In this document: positions 54,679 to 63,906 of the stretch, in pieces
Numbering within the stretch: position 1 is the first letter of the stretch
Layout: every line of letters starts with the position of its first letter
From: Pirellulales bacterium
GTDB lineage: Bacteria > Planctomycetota > Planctomycetia > Pirellulales > JAEUIK01
Assembly (NCBI GenBank): GCA_019636335.1
Contig: JAHBXR010000001.1
Location: 124,001-188,000, forward strand
Reading direction: 5' to 3'
Length of the DNA stretch: 64,000 nucleotides
Program-made: the position numbers and the translations under genes
Notes under the pieces: generated by a model
Told to the model about the DNA's origin: nothing
Database searches by the model: none
What the model saw: the letters and a program-made list of their open reading frames with translations, nothing else

Positions 54679-55173
54679 ATGGCCAAGATTCGCGAAGACC
54701 AGCCTCTGATGCCCTCGGTGCTCGATCGTCTGATCGATCACGATCCTGGCAACCAGCGCGACGCGCCGAACTCGCGGGCGCAGGTCTTGCGCGAGTTGAA
54801 GCAATCGGTGCGACGCGATCTGGAAAGCTTGCTGAATACCCGGCGTCGCTGTCTCGAGTGGCCGCCGGTCTTCACCGAACTGGAAACGTCGTTGGTGAAC
54901 TACGGCATTCCCGATTTCACCGGCACGACCCTCAGCCGCAAGCGGCAGCGCGAGGAGTTTCGCCGCACGGTCGAAAAAGTCATCCGCGTGTTCGAGCCCC
55001 GTTTCAAGGTGGTGCAGGTCGAGATGCTGGACAACTCCGAGCCGACCGATCATACGCTTCGCTTTCGCATCAATGCGCTGTTGCACGCCGAGCCGGCGCC
55101 GGAGCCAGTGGTGTTCGATTCGTCCCTCGAGCCGATCAGCGGCACCTACGAAGTGAAGGGGGGCGGCCGATGA
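54679..55173 (+). CDS. tssE: T6SS baseplate protein TssE (gp25-like)
   Basis: 164 residues from the ATG at 54679. MPSVLDRLIDHDPG opens the family, then LKQSVRRDLESLLNTRRRCL, LVNYGIPDFTG, and the gp25 core with RTVEKVIRVFEPRFKVVQVE and LRFRINALLHAEPAPEPVVF. TssE sits in the wedge at the base of the sheath. Its stop overlaps the tssF start as ATGA. Confidence 0.94.
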   Translation: MAKIREDQPLMPSVLDRLIDHDPGNQRDAPNSRAQVLRELKQSVRRDLESLLNTRRRCLEWPPVFTELETSLVNYGIPDFTGTTLSRKRQREEFRRTVEKVIRVFEPRFKVVQVEMLDNSEPTDHTLRFRINALLHAEPAPEPVVFDSSLEPISGTYEVKGGGR

Positions 55174-57008
55174 GCGACGAACTGTTGCCGTACTATCAGA
55201 AAGAGCTGGCGTTCATCCGCCGGCTGGGGGCGGAGTTCGCCGAGGCGAATCCCAAGATCGCCGGCCGCCTGCGCATGACGGCCGAGGGGAGCGAGGATCC
55301 GCACGTCTCGCGCTTGATCGAGGCCTTCGCCTATCTCAACGCCCGCACGCGACACAAGCTCGAAGACGACTTCCCCGAGATCACCGATGCGATGCTGGGA
55401 GTGCTCTATCCGCACTACCAGGTGCCGGTGCCGTCGATGGCGATCGTGCAATGCGTGCTCGATCGCGCCCAGGGGGAACTGACGACAGGCTACCGTATTC
55501 CGCGACACACGACGGTCGAGAGCGAGGCGATCGACGGCGAGCCCTGCCGGTTTCAGACGGCGTATCCCGTCGAGCTGTGGCCCATCGAACTCGCGTCGGC
55601 CGGACTGCACGGGCGACCCTTCCAGGCGCCGGCCACGCCACTGTCGACCCGGGCGCTGGGCGTGGTGCAGTTGTCGTTGCAGTGCCTCAACAACTCGATC
55701 GGATTCCGCGATCTGGAGTTGAATCGCTTGCGGTTCTACCTGCACGGTCAATCGCAGCACGTGCTCGCCTTGTACGAGTTGTTGATGAACAACGTGCTCG
55801 AGGTGGCCGTGGCGGGTAGCGCCACCGAGCGCCGTCCCATCGTGCTCGATCGGCAGTGCCTTCAGCCCGTCGGCTTTGCCCGCGACGAAGGCATGTTGCC
55901 CTATCCCGCGCGTTCGTTCCTGGGGTATCGCCTGCTGACGGAATATTTCGCCTTTCCGGAGAAGTTTCTCTTCTTCGATCTGACCGGGCTCGATGCCCGC
56001 GTCCGCGGAGCGCTGGCCGACCGGATGGAGATCTTCGTCTATCTCAATCGCACGTCGGCCGATCTCGAGCATCATTTGTCGGAAGACACCTTCCGCCTGG
56101 GTTGCACGCCGATCGTGAACCTGTTCAAGCAGCGTGCGGAGCCGATCCAGCTCTCGCACACCGAGTTCGAGTATCACGTCGTGCCCGATGCCCGGCGGCC
56201 GCTGGCGCACGAGATCTATACGATCGATCGTGTCTCGGCCACGTCGCACGACGGCGAGCAGATTGCCTTTCAGCCCTTCTATTCGTTCAAGCACGCTAGC
56301 GCCGCGCGTGGCGAGCGTACGTTCTGGTTTGCGACGCGCCGCCCGGCGAATCGAGCGGAAGGGCAGGTCGATCCCGGCACGGAAATGTTTCTCACGCTGG
56401 TCGACCTGGGATTCGATCCCGCGGTGCCGGGGGATTGGACGCTCGACGTCGAGACCACCTGCACGAACCGCGATCTGCCGAGCCGCTTGCCCTTCGGTGG
56501 CGATCAGCCGCGGCTGTCGATCGGCGGCGGGGCGCCCCTCTCGCGAATCGCCTGCCTGACGCCTCCCACGCGGGCGCTGCGTCCGAGCCTTAAGCATGGC
56601 GCCATGTGGCGCTTGATTTCCCACTTGTCGCTCAATCACCTGTCGCTCGAAGGCGAGGGGGCGGGCGTCGACGCGCTCCGCGAGATACTGAAGCTGTACA
56701 ATTTTCACGATTCGGCCGAGACGCAGGCCCGCATCGACGGCATCCTGTCGCTCAGCAGCCGTCGCGTGGTGGGGCGCGCGGGGGGCGCCGTGGCGGGTGG
56801 TTTCTGCCGTGGGGTGGAGGTGACGCTGCGCTTCGACGAGGCGGCCTATAGCGACCACGGGTTGTATCTGTTTGCCAGCGTGCTCGAGGTCTTTCTGGGG
56901 CTCTACTGCTCGATCAATTCATTCACTCGGCTGGTCGCCACGACCAAGCAACGCGAAGGGGTATTGCGACGATGGCCCGCACGAGCAGGCGAAAAGGTCC
57001 TGCTGTAG
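55170..57008 (+). CDS. tssF: T6SS baseplate protein TssF
   Basis: 612 residues. LPYYQKELAFIRRLGAEFAE, NPKIAGRLRM, DPHVSRLIEAFAYLNARTRH and LYPHYQVPVPSMAIVQ are the N-terminal TssF signatures; RLLTEYFAFPEKFLFFDLTG, HTEFEYHVVPDARRP and GVEVTLRFDEAAYSDHGLYL come later in the usual order. Length is standard. Forms the baseplate wedge with TssG and TssE. Its 3' end overlaps tssG by 37 bases. Confidence 0.96.
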   Translation: MSDELLPYYQKELAFIRRLGAEFAEANPKIAGRLRMTAEGSEDPHVSRLIEAFAYLNARTRHKLEDDFPEITDAMLGVLYPHYQVPVPSMAIVQCVLDRAQGELTTGYRIPRHTTVESEAIDGEPCRFQTAYPVELWPIELASAGLHGRPFQAPATPLSTRALGVVQLSLQCLNNSIGFRDLELNRLRFYLHGQSQHVLALYELLMNNVLEVAVAGSATERRPIVLDRQCLQPVGFARDEGMLPYPARSFLGYRLLTEYFAFPEKFLFFDLTGLDARVRGALADRMEIFVYLNRTSADLEHHLSEDTFRLGCTPIVNLFKQRAEPIQLSHTEFEYHVVPDARRPLAHEIYTIDRVSATSHDGEQIAFQPFYSFKHASAARGERTFWFATRRPANRAEGQVDPGTEMFLTLVDLGFDPAVPGDWTLDVETTCTNRDLPSRLPFGGDQPRLSIGGGAPLSRIACLTPPTRALRPSLKHGAMWRLISHLSLNHLSLEGEGAGVDALREILKLYNFHDSAETQARIDGILSLSSRRVVGRAGGAVAGGFCRGVEVTLRFDEAAYSDHGLYLFASVLEVFLGLYCSINSFTRLVATTKQREGVLRRWPARAGEKVLL

Positions 57009-58084
57009 TCGATCGCCTGCAGAAGGAAGCCTATCGCTTCGACTTCTTTCAGGCTGTGCGCCTGCTCGAGCGCTGGTATCAGCGGCGCGCGCCGCAGGAG
57101 CCGGGCGCGCGGCGGCATGCCGTGGGGTACGATCGTCCGCCGCTGCGCGAGATCGTGCGCTTTCGCGCGATGGCGTCGCTCAGCTTTCCGGCCGGTTCGA
57201 TCCGCGGCGTCGAGCGGACGGAAACGGGGGGGCCCCCCGACGAACAGCTCGATCCGCCGTTGTCGATGACCGTGGCCTGTTTCGGGCTTACCGGCCCCAG
57301 TGGCGTGTTGCCCACGCATTACTCGCGCCTGTTGCTGGGACGCATTCGCGAGCGCGACTACGCGCTGCGCGACTTTCTCGATCTGTTCAATCACCGCGCG
57401 ATCTCGCATTTCTATCGCGCCTGGGAGAAATATCGCTTTCCGGTGGCGTACGAGCGCCACCGCCTGGCGGCGAACAGCGATCGGGAAGATCTCTTCACGC
57501 AGGCCCTCTACTCGATCCTCGGCCTGGGCACTGGTCATCTGCGCGGGCGCCTGTCGATCGACGACGAGGCCGTGTTGTATTACGGCGGTCACTTTGCGCA
57601 CGACGGACGCTGCGCGCAATCGCTCGAGCGCCTGTTGTGCGATTACTTCGAGTTGCCGGTCGAGGTGCGCCAGTTCCAGGGACAGTGGCTTTACTTGGGC
57701 CCGCAAGATCGTTCGGAGCTTCCCTCGTATGAGCATCCGCGGGGGCTCAATTGCCGCCTGGGGGTCGACCTCGTCATCGGCGAGCGCGTCTGGGACGTGC
57801 AGGGCAAGTTTCGCTTGCGAATCGGCCCCCTCTCGTATAAACAGTTTCAGCGGTTTACTCCGACGGGCGACCAGTTGCGCGCGGTGACGGAGATGACGCG
57901 GTTGTATGTGGGGCCGGAGTTCGCGTTCGACGTGCAGCCGGTCTTGCAGGCGGCCGAAGTGCCGTGGTGCCAGCTCACGACCGATCCGGCGCAAGCGCCA
58001 CGTCTCGGTTGGAATACCTGGATTCATTCACGCGAGTTCGATCACGACGCGGACGATGCGGTCTTCACCTTGCCCGGCGCTTGA
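56972..58084 (+). CDS. tssG: T6SS baseplate protein TssG
   Basis: 370 residues. AYRFDFFQAVRLLERWYQRR, IVRFRAMASLSFPAGSI, FGLTGPSGVLPTHYSRLLL, ALRDFLDLFNHRAISHFYRA and FELPVEVRQFQGQWLYLGPQ are all diagnostic of TssG, in the family order. Starts 37 bases inside tssF and ends 60 bases before clpV. Partner of TssF in the baseplate wedge. Confidence 0.96.
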   Translation: MARTSRRKGPAVVDRLQKEAYRFDFFQAVRLLERWYQRRAPQEPGARRHAVGYDRPPLREIVRFRAMASLSFPAGSIRGVERTETGGPPDEQLDPPLSMTVACFGLTGPSGVLPTHYSRLLLGRIRERDYALRDFLDLFNHRAISHFYRAWEKYRFPVAYERHRLAANSDREDLFTQALYSILGLGTGHLRGRLSIDDEAVLYYGGHFAHDGRCAQSLERLLCDYFELPVEVRQFQGQWLYLGPQDRSELPSYEHPRGLNCRLGVDLVIGERVWDVQGKFRLRIGPLSYKQFQRFTPTGDQLRAVTEMTRLYVGPEFAFDVQPVLQAAEVPWCQLTTDPAQAPRLGWNTWIHSREFDHDADDAVFTLPGA

Positions 58085-58144
58085 GCCCGGCGACGACCTT
58101 TCCACATCCGGCGCAACGGCCGGCCACCTGCCCGAGGAAAACTG

Positions 58145-60919
58145 ATGGTTGCAGTCAATCTGAAATCGCTCGTCGGCCGGCTCAACGATACCTGCCGTCG
58201 CTCGCTCGAAGCCGCGGCCGGGTTGTGCCTCTCGCGCACGAACTACAACGTCGAGATCGAGCACTGGCTGCTCAAGCTGATCGAAATGCCCGGCACGGAC
58301 CTCGCCGCGCTGTTGCGTTACTTCGAGATTGACGCCTCGCGCCTGACGAGCGATCTGACGAAGGCCATCGACCGTTTGAAGACGGGCAATTCGCGCCCGC
58401 CGGCCCTTGCGCCCCACGTGGTCGATCTGGCGCGCGATGCGTGGCTCATCGCGTCGGTCGATTGCAGTGCCCCGCGCATCCGCTCGGGGCATCTCTTGTG
58501 TGCCTTGCTCAGCGACGACTCGTTGTCGCTGCTGGCGGCCGAGGCGTCGGCCGAGTTCAAGAAGATCTCGCCCGAGACGTTGCGCCGCGATCTGCGCGAC
58601 GTCACCAGCTCGACCTCCGAGGCGGAGGGAGAGGCCGCCTACGAGCCGGCGGCCGCGGCGCCGGGCGAACCGGGGCGGCCGGTCGGTCCGGGAGGACCGT
58701 CGAAGACTCCCGCGCTCGATCAATTCACGATCGACCTGACGGCCCGGGCGCGGGCCGGCAAGATCGATCCCGTGCTGGGACGCGATAGCGAAGTCCGGCA
58801 ACTGGTCGATATTCTCACGCGACGGCGGCAGAACAATCCGATCCTCACCGGCGAGGCGGGGGTGGGCAAGACGGCCGTCGTCGAAGGCTTTGCCCTGCGG
58901 ATTGCAGCGGGCGATGTCCCGCCGCCGCTGCAGAACGTGGCGCTGCGTACGCTCGACTTGGGGCTGTTGCAGGCCGGGGCCGGCATGAAGGGGGAATTCG
59001 AGAACCGGCTCAAGTCGGTCATCGACGAGGTGAAGGCCTCGCCGCAGCCGATCATCATCTTCATCGACGAAGCTCACACGATGATCGGCGCCGGTGGTCA
59101 GGCGGGGCAGGGGGATGCCGCGAACCTGCTCAAGCCGGCGCTGGCCCGCGGCGAGCTGCGCACCATCGCGGCCACGACCTGGGCCGAATACAAGAAATAT
59201 TTTGAAAAAGATGCCGCACTCGCGCGGCGCTTCCAGGTCGTGAAGGTCGAAGAACCTGCCGAGGATTCGGCCGTGCAGATGTTGCACGGCCTGACCGCCA
59301 CGCTCGAGGGGCATCACAACGTCCGCATTCTCGACGAGGCGGTGCAAGACGCCGTGCGCTTGTCGCACCGCTACATCTCGGGACGCCAGCTTCCCGACAA
59401 GGCCGTGAGTCTGCTCGATACGACCTGTGCGCGAGTCGCGATCGGCCATTCGGCGATACCGCCTGCCGTCGAGGATTGCCGCCGCCGCATCGAGCAGTTG
59501 CACGTGGCGATCGAGATTCTCGAGCGCGAGCAGGTGACGGGGGGCAAGCACGACGAGCGTCTGGCGGAGTTGAAGCAGGCGCGCGAAGCAGCCGAAACGG
59601 AACTTGCGACGCTCGAGGAGCGCTGGCGCGAAGAGTCCGAGTTGGTCAAGTCGATCCGGCAGATTCGCGAGCGGCTCGAGGCGAGCGTGCCCCGCACGGT
59701 CAAGCCGAAGTCTGGTGCGCGTGCCAAGCCCGCCACAGCGTCCCCCGCTGGGGAGGCTGCTCCGGCGGCCGGCCAGACCGAACCCGCCGCCTCGACGGAG
59801 GCCGCCCCGCCGCTGACCGAAGAGGAACGCCTCGAACTGCAAGGCGAGCTGGAAACGCTCTCGACGAAGCTGCGCGAGCTGCAGGGGGAGACGCCGCTCA
59901 TGCAGGTCTGCGTCGACGGACAGGCCATTGCCGAGACCGTCTCGGCCTGGACGGGCATTCCGGTCGGCCGCATGATGACCGACGAGATCAACACGGTGCT
60001 CGCGCTGCAGCAGCGGATGGAGGATCGCATCATCGGCCAGTCGCATGCCCTGGATGCGATCGCCCAGCGGATTCGCACGGCCCGGGCGAACCTGACCGAT
60101 CCGCGCCGTCCGATCGGCGTCTTCATGCTGGTCGGACCCAGCGGCGTGGGCAAGACGGAAACCGCCATGACCTTGGCCGAATTGCTCTACGGTGGCGATC
60201 AGAACATGACCGTGATCAACATGTCGGAGTTTAAAGAGGAGCATAAGGTGTCGCTCCTCATGGGCTCGCCGCCGGGCTACGTCGGTTACGGCGAAGGGGG
60301 CGTGTTGACCGAGGCCGTCCGGCGTCGGCCCTACAGTGTCGTGTTGCTCGACGAGATGGAGAAGGCGCACCCCGGCGTGCAGGACATCTTCTACCAGGTG
60401 TTCGACAAAGGCATGTTGCGCGACGGTGAAGGACGCGACATCGACTTCAAGAACACGGTCATTCTAATGACCTCGAATGCCGGCACCGACACGATCATGA
60501 AGCTTTGCGCCGATCCCGAAACACGCCCCGATCCGGAAGGGCTCGCCGAGGCTTTGCGTCCCGACCTGCTCAAGTGGTTCAAGCCGGCCTTCTTGGGGCG
60601 CGTCACCGTGGTGCCCTACTTCGCCCTGACCGACGACGTGATGCGCAGCATCGTCGAGCTGCAGTTGGAGCGGATCGGGCGGCGCATTCAGGAGCACTAT
60701 CGGGCGAAGTTCAGCTACGCCCCCGAGCTGGTGGCCAGCGTGGCCTCGCGGTGCCACGAGGTCGACAGCGGTGCCCGCAACGTCGACCACATTCTGACGC
60801 GCACCATGTTGCCGGAGTTGTCGGCCGAGTTTCTTTCTCGCCTGGGCGAAGGGGAGCCGATTAGCGAGGTGTTCATTGGCGTCACTGCAGACGGCGCGTT
60901 CGATTATCGCATTGCCTAA
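58145..60919 (+). CDS. clpV: T6SS AAA+ disaggregase ClpV (TssH)
   Basis: 924 residues. The N-domain (SLVGRLNDTCRRSLEAAAGL; NYNVEIEHWLLKLIEMPG) is of the ClpV type that binds TssC helices. Two AAA+ modules follow, with Walker A GEAGVGKT near 236-243 and GPSGVGKT near 664-671; IIFIDEAHTMIGAGG and VVLLDEMEKAHPGVQD are the Walker B segments. A coiled middle domain lies near 445-590, with an Ala/Pro linker (about 520-560) longer than usual. Recycles contracted sheath. No stop-start overlap with hcp; a 316-base gap follows. Confidence 0.95.
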   Translation: MVAVNLKSLVGRLNDTCRRSLEAAAGLCLSRTNYNVEIEHWLLKLIEMPGTDLAALLRYFEIDASRLTSDLTKAIDRLKTGNSRPPALAPHVVDLARDAWLIASVDCSAPRIRSGHLLCALLSDDSLSLLAAEASAEFKKISPETLRRDLRDVTSSTSEAEGEAAYEPAAAAPGEPGRPVGPGGPSKTPALDQFTIDLTARARAGKIDPVLGRDSEVRQLVDILTRRRQNNPILTGEAGVGKTAVVEGFALRIAAGDVPPPLQNVALRTLDLGLLQAGAGMKGEFENRLKSVIDEVKASPQPIIIFIDEAHTMIGAGGQAGQGDAANLLKPALARGELRTIAATTWAEYKKYFEKDAALARRFQVVKVEEPAEDSAVQMLHGLTATLEGHHNVRILDEAVQDAVRLSHRYISGRQLPDKAVSLLDTTCARVAIGHSAIPPAVEDCRRRIEQLHVAIEILEREQVTGGKHDERLAELKQAREAAETELATLEERWREESELVKSIRQIRERLEASVPRTVKPKSGARAKPATASPAGEAAPAAGQTEPAASTEAAPPLTEEERLELQGELETLSTKLRELQGETPLMQVCVDGQAIAETVSAWTGIPVGRMMTDEINTVLALQQRMEDRIIGQSHALDAIAQRIRTARANLTDPRRPIGVFMLVGPSGVGKTETAMTLAELLYGGDQNMTVINMSEFKEEHKVSLLMGSPPGYVGYGEGGVLTEAVRRRPYSVVLLDEMEKAHPGVQDIFYQVFDKGMLRDGEGRDIDFKNTVILMTSNAGTDTIMKLCADPETRPDPEGLAEALRPDLLKWFKPAFLGRVTVVPYFALTDDVMRSIVELQLERIGRRIQEHYRAKFSYAPELVASVASRCHEVDSGARNVDHILTRTMLPELSAEFLSRLGEGEPISEVFIGVTADGAFDYRIA

Positions 60920-61235
60920 AGCCAGGGTTTTCGCTGTAAGTTGTATCTGATAAATGGCTTGTGGATCGTGTCTGCACCCCTGCTCACAAGGGGCCTGGCG
61001 GTTGGTCGGGGGGCGTCTTGGGAACCCCTCGAGGGACGAAAAAGTTTTTCGAAAAGGGACGCAACTTTTTCCAGGCCCTCACGACAACTCTTGGTGTGCG
61101 GGGCCCAGTGCGAGCGAGTGAGTCCTACGGGGGCAACGGCCCAGGCGAGCCAACGCCTCGGTCACCCCGCGGCCCAGAAAAACAACGTTCCGAATCAAGT
61201 GTGGTAAATCGACCCCAACGCAAGGAGTGACTGAC
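60920..61235. promoter_or_regulatory. clpV-hcp intergenic region, hcp leader
   Basis: 316 bases before the very strong hcp ribosome site (AAGGAG at 61222-61227). A 9-bp stem GAAAAAGTT/AACTTTTTC lies at 61038-61046 and 61063-61071, in a poly-A/T segment unusual for this GC-rich cluster. The region most likely holds a separate hcp promoter; no consensus boxes could be fixed. Confidence 0.4.
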
Positions 61236-61730
61236 ATGGCGAGTGACATTTTCTTGAAGATCTCGACGATCCCCGGCGAAAGCACCGACGACAAGCACAA
61301 GGATTGGATCGAGTTGGAATCGTTCTCGGTCGGCGTGAGCCAGCCGATGACGGCGGTCTCCAGCAGCGGCGGTGCCCGCACGGCCGAACGCTGCAACCAC
61401 TCGGACTTCACCTTTGTGAAGAGCGTGGACAAGGCTACCCCGAAGCTCTTCGCCGCCTGCTGCAAGGGTGAGCATATCCCCGAGGCCACGGTCTCGATCC
61501 ACCGCAATACCGGCGAGAAGCAGAAGTACCTCGAGTTCAAGATGTACGACGTCGTGGTGAGCCATGTCAGCCCGGCCGCCAGCTCGAAGGGCGAATCGCT
61601 GCCGGTCGAATCGGGCGCCTTCAACTACGGCAAGATCGAATGGATCTACACGGCCACCGATCACAAGACGGGCAAGCCGCAAGGCGACGTCAAGGCCGGG
61701 TGGGACCTCGTCGGCAACAAGGCCTCGTAG
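61236..61730 (+). CDS. hcp: T6SS tube protein Hcp
   Basis: 164 residues from the ATG at 61236, eight bases after AAGGAG, the strongest start signal of the window. DIFLKISTIPGESTDDKHKD, WIELESFSVGVSQP, ATPKLFAACCKGEHIPEATV and YLEFKMYDVVVSHV match the Hcp1-type beta-barrel that stacks as hexameric rings. Only a single domain, so no fused effector. Followed by a strong hairpin, in line with high hcp expression relative to the genes after it. Confidence 0.95.
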   Translation: MASDIFLKISTIPGESTDDKHKDWIELESFSVGVSQPMTAVSSSGGARTAERCNHSDFTFVKSVDKATPKLFAACCKGEHIPEATVSIHRNTGEKQKYLEFKMYDVVVSHVSPAASSKGESLPVESGAFNYGKIEWIYTATDHKTGKPQGDVKAGWDLVGNKAS

Positions 61731-61748
61731 GCCAATTCAGGCGGGGCA

Positions 61749-61805
61749 ACCTGCCTGGCAGGTGTTACGGCAACCAGGGACCGGCGTGGCCAGCGCCGGT
61801 CCCTG
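61749..61805 (+). terminator. Strong hairpins downstream of hcp
   Basis: A 6-bp hairpin ACCTGC/GCAGGT (61749-61763) is followed by a perfect 12-bp stem CAGGGACCGGCG/CGCCGGTCCCTG at 61775-61786 and 61794-61805 with a 7-base loop. No U-run follows (TCGTTGTTGCC), so partial termination or 3' stabilisation of the hcp message is more likely than a full stop. Confidence 0.65.
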
Positions 61806-61877
61806 TCGTTGTTGCCATTGTCCAGGAGCGAGCCGGTTGGATTGCAGTTTCGTTCGGTGTGCGGTTGAATCTCGGCC

Positions 61878-62948
61878 ATGCGTGTCATCCTCGAGCTCAT
61901 TACAGGGCCCTATGCGGGGCGCAAGACCTGGCTGCAAACGGGCCAGACCCTGCAAGTCGGCAATACCGAAGACGCTGATTTCGCCGTGGCCGATGATCCC
62001 GAGATGTCGGCGCTGCACTTTGCCGTACGCGTTGATCGCAACGGTTGCCAGCTTTCGGATTTGCGCAGCGAACGCGGCACGTACGTCAACGGCCAGTCGG
62101 TGCAGTCGGCTGCGCTCAGCGACGGCGACGAGATCACCGCGGGGCATTCCGTCCTCCGCGTGAGGATCGATGGCGTGCGTCCCGGTGAAGAAGTCGTCGC
62201 GTCGCAGCCGACGATCCGGCACGCGGGCGCCAAAGTCGAGGTAGCGCCGGTCCGGCCTGCCACGCCGGTGCGTGTGACGAGTCCGCCTTCCAGGCCAGCG
62301 CCGGCGGCAGCCGACCATCAACGTATCCCCTACACGGCACAGAGTTGCGGATCGGGCCTGTCGCTGTTGGCGGGAGTCGATCCGGCCGAGGATCCCGTCC
62401 GCGTGGTGCGCCGCTTGGGACGTGCCGCGGCGTTGTACGCGGTGCTCGATGTGCGCAAAGTCGATGTGACGTTGCCATCGGACGTCGCGGCGCCGCTGTA
62501 CCTGCTCGAGTGGCTGCCCGAGCTGTCGCAGCCGATGATTTCGCCCGTCGTGCTGCGACCGGGCGAAACGCAGGAGCTGCCGGCCGTCGTCGCCGGCGCC
62601 TGGGGCAAGGATGGTTTGGTTTGTTTTCTGACGGGCATGGACCCCGCGGAAGCCGTGCTGCGTCTGCGACGCGCGGCGCGATTCAATCCCACGACGGGAA
62701 TCGAACAGAAAGACGAAACGGCGCTCTCGTTCTGGTGGCCCGACGTGATGCGTCTGGTGCTGACGCACACGCCGGCGGCCAACGTGCAGTATTTGATCGA
62801 AGGTTTTGAAGCCGTGCTGCTGGAAGGACCCGGTGGACAGGGCTGGCAACTGTTTGCCACCCCAGATTTCGCCGGACGCGTCGACGCCCTGGGCTTCGAG
62901 CTCGTGGAACCGCCGGCGCCGCAGAATGAACCCAAGGCGGACGAATAG
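61878..62948 (+). CDS. FHA-domain protein with DUF4123-like C-terminal region
   Basis: 356 residues. Residues 1-95 are an FHA domain: GPYAGRKTWLQTGQTLQVG, DPEMSALHFAVRVDRNGC with the conserved S-x-x-H, and SERGTYVNGQ. A Pro/Ala/Val linker (about 110-155) follows. The rest has LYAVLDVRKVDVTLPSD, GKDGLVCFLTGMDPAEAVLR and SFWWPDVMRLVLTHTP, which line up by order with the DUF4123 protein encoded two genes downstream (MLAVLD, FFRFYDPRVLPMFL). T6SS FHA proteins are read by threonine kinases; no kinase is in view. The DUF4123 relation is inference. Confidence 0.8.
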   Translation: MRVILELITGPYAGRKTWLQTGQTLQVGNTEDADFAVADDPEMSALHFAVRVDRNGCQLSDLRSERGTYVNGQSVQSAALSDGDEITAGHSVLRVRIDGVRPGEEVVASQPTIRHAGAKVEVAPVRPATPVRVTSPPSRPAPAAADHQRIPYTAQSCGSGLSLLAGVDPAEDPVRVVRRLGRAAALYAVLDVRKVDVTLPSDVAAPLYLLEWLPELSQPMISPVVLRPGETQELPAVVAGAWGKDGLVCFLTGMDPAEAVLRLRRAARFNPTTGIEQKDETALSFWWPDVMRLVLTHTPAANVQYLIEGFEAVLLEGPGGQGWQLFATPDFAGRVDALGFELVEPPAPQNEPKADE

Positions 62949-62982
62949 AGAACGTTCGAGCTATTTCGCAAGGGAACACTCG

Positions 62983-63330
62983 ATGCCCCCTGCTTCGCGC
63001 GTTGGCGACATGCACGTCTGCCCGATGGTGACGGGCCTGGTGCCGCACATCGGTGGCCCGGTCTTGCCACCTGGCTGCCCGACGGTGCTCATTGGCGGCA
63101 TGCCGGCGGCGCGCGTGACCGACATGTGCGTCTGCGTGGGGCCGCCGGACATGATCGCCAAGGGATCCCCCACGGTCTTGATCGGCGGACTCATGGCCGC
63201 CCGCATCGGGGACATGACCGTGCATGGCGGAGTGCTGGTGATGGGATTTCCCACGGTCATCATTGGCGAGGTCGGCAGCGGCATGAGCCAGGCAAAGAAG
63301 GCCGGGGTGCCATTTAAGGAGCTTTGCTAG
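62983..63330 (+). CDS. PAAR-domain T6SS spike-tip protein
   Basis: 115 residues from the ATG at 62983 (AAGGGA upstream). PAAR/DUF4150-type repeats: SRVGDMHVCPMVTGLVPHIG with GGPVLPPGCPTVLIGG, PAARVTDMCVCVGPPDMIAKG, and ARIGDMTVHGGVLVMGFPTV, with His and Cys residues for the zinc tip. It has no effector extension, only a short C-terminal tail (KKAGVPFKELC). Caps VgrG and carries cargo to the target. Followed by DUF4123 after 40 bases. Confidence 0.93.
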   Translation: MPPASRVGDMHVCPMVTGLVPHIGGPVLPPGCPTVLIGGMPAARVTDMCVCVGPPDMIAKGSPTVLIGGLMAARIGDMTVHGGVLVMGFPTVIIGEVGSGMSQAKKAGVPFKELC

Positions 63331-63370
63331 CCGGCGGTAACCGCAGTATGACCAGCGATGGGAGTGGTGC

Positions 63371-63874
63371 ATGCTCGTACGACGCGATATTTCGATGGAC
63401 GAGCTCCGTGTGAAATGCACGCAGGCCGAGTCGGGCATGCTCGCCGTGCTCGATGCTTGTGATGAGCCACGCGTGCCCAGCATGTTGCGGCCATTGACGC
63501 CGAGCGTAAGCTGCCTCTATCAGGGCGATGCCGAGATCAATTTCGGTCACGAGGCTCCCTATTTAGCTTACGCGACTCCGGCCTTGTTTGATTGGGTATA
63601 CGAGAATCTGTGGCTAGCCCCCTGGGGAATCTTACTGGCTTCGTCCTCGACATTCAGCGAAGTCCGACAGCATCTGCGACGGTATGTCTTGGTCAAGAAC
63701 GCGCAAGGAAGTGAGATGTTCTTTCGGTTTTACGACCCACGTGTCCTGCCGATGTTCTTGCCTACCTGTCCGGCCAGTGAGGCAGCAAAGTTCTTCGGTC
63801 CGATCGACCAGTTCTACGTGACGCGTCGAGACGGAACGTTGGAATCGTTGGCGTGGGATTCGGCATCCAGATGA
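63371..63874 (+). CDS. DUF4123 protein, T6SS effector-loading chaperone type
   Basis: 167 residues. MLAVLDACDEPRVPSML, PYLAYATPALFDWVYENLW, PWGILLASSSTFSEVRQHLR and the diagnostic FFRFYDPRVLPMFLPTC are all present. DUF4123 proteins (Tap-1/TEC type) load a specific effector onto VgrG or PAAR, and their gene normally lies just before that effector. The next gene begins 33 bases downstream and is cut by the window edge. Confidence 0.92.
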   Translation: MLVRRDISMDELRVKCTQAESGMLAVLDACDEPRVPSMLRPLTPSVSCLYQGDAEINFGHEAPYLAYATPALFDWVYENLWLAPWGILLASSSTFSEVRQHLRRYVLVKNAQGSEMFFRFYDPRVLPMFLPTCPASEAAKFFGPIDQFYVTRRDGTLESLAWDSASR

Positions 63875-63906
63875 GCAGATGCTCAGAAGGCAGGGGGTGT
63901 GCCACG

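Noticed and set aside
54552-55169. N-terminal extension of TssF
   Set aside because: Lies inside tagJ and tssE in another frame; TssF homologues begin at the conserved MSDELLPYYQ, coupled by ATGA.
58028-60370. 780-residue minus-strand frame opposite clpV
   Set aside because: Arg/Leu/Gly-rich mirror of the AAA+ coding sequence, no domain of its own.
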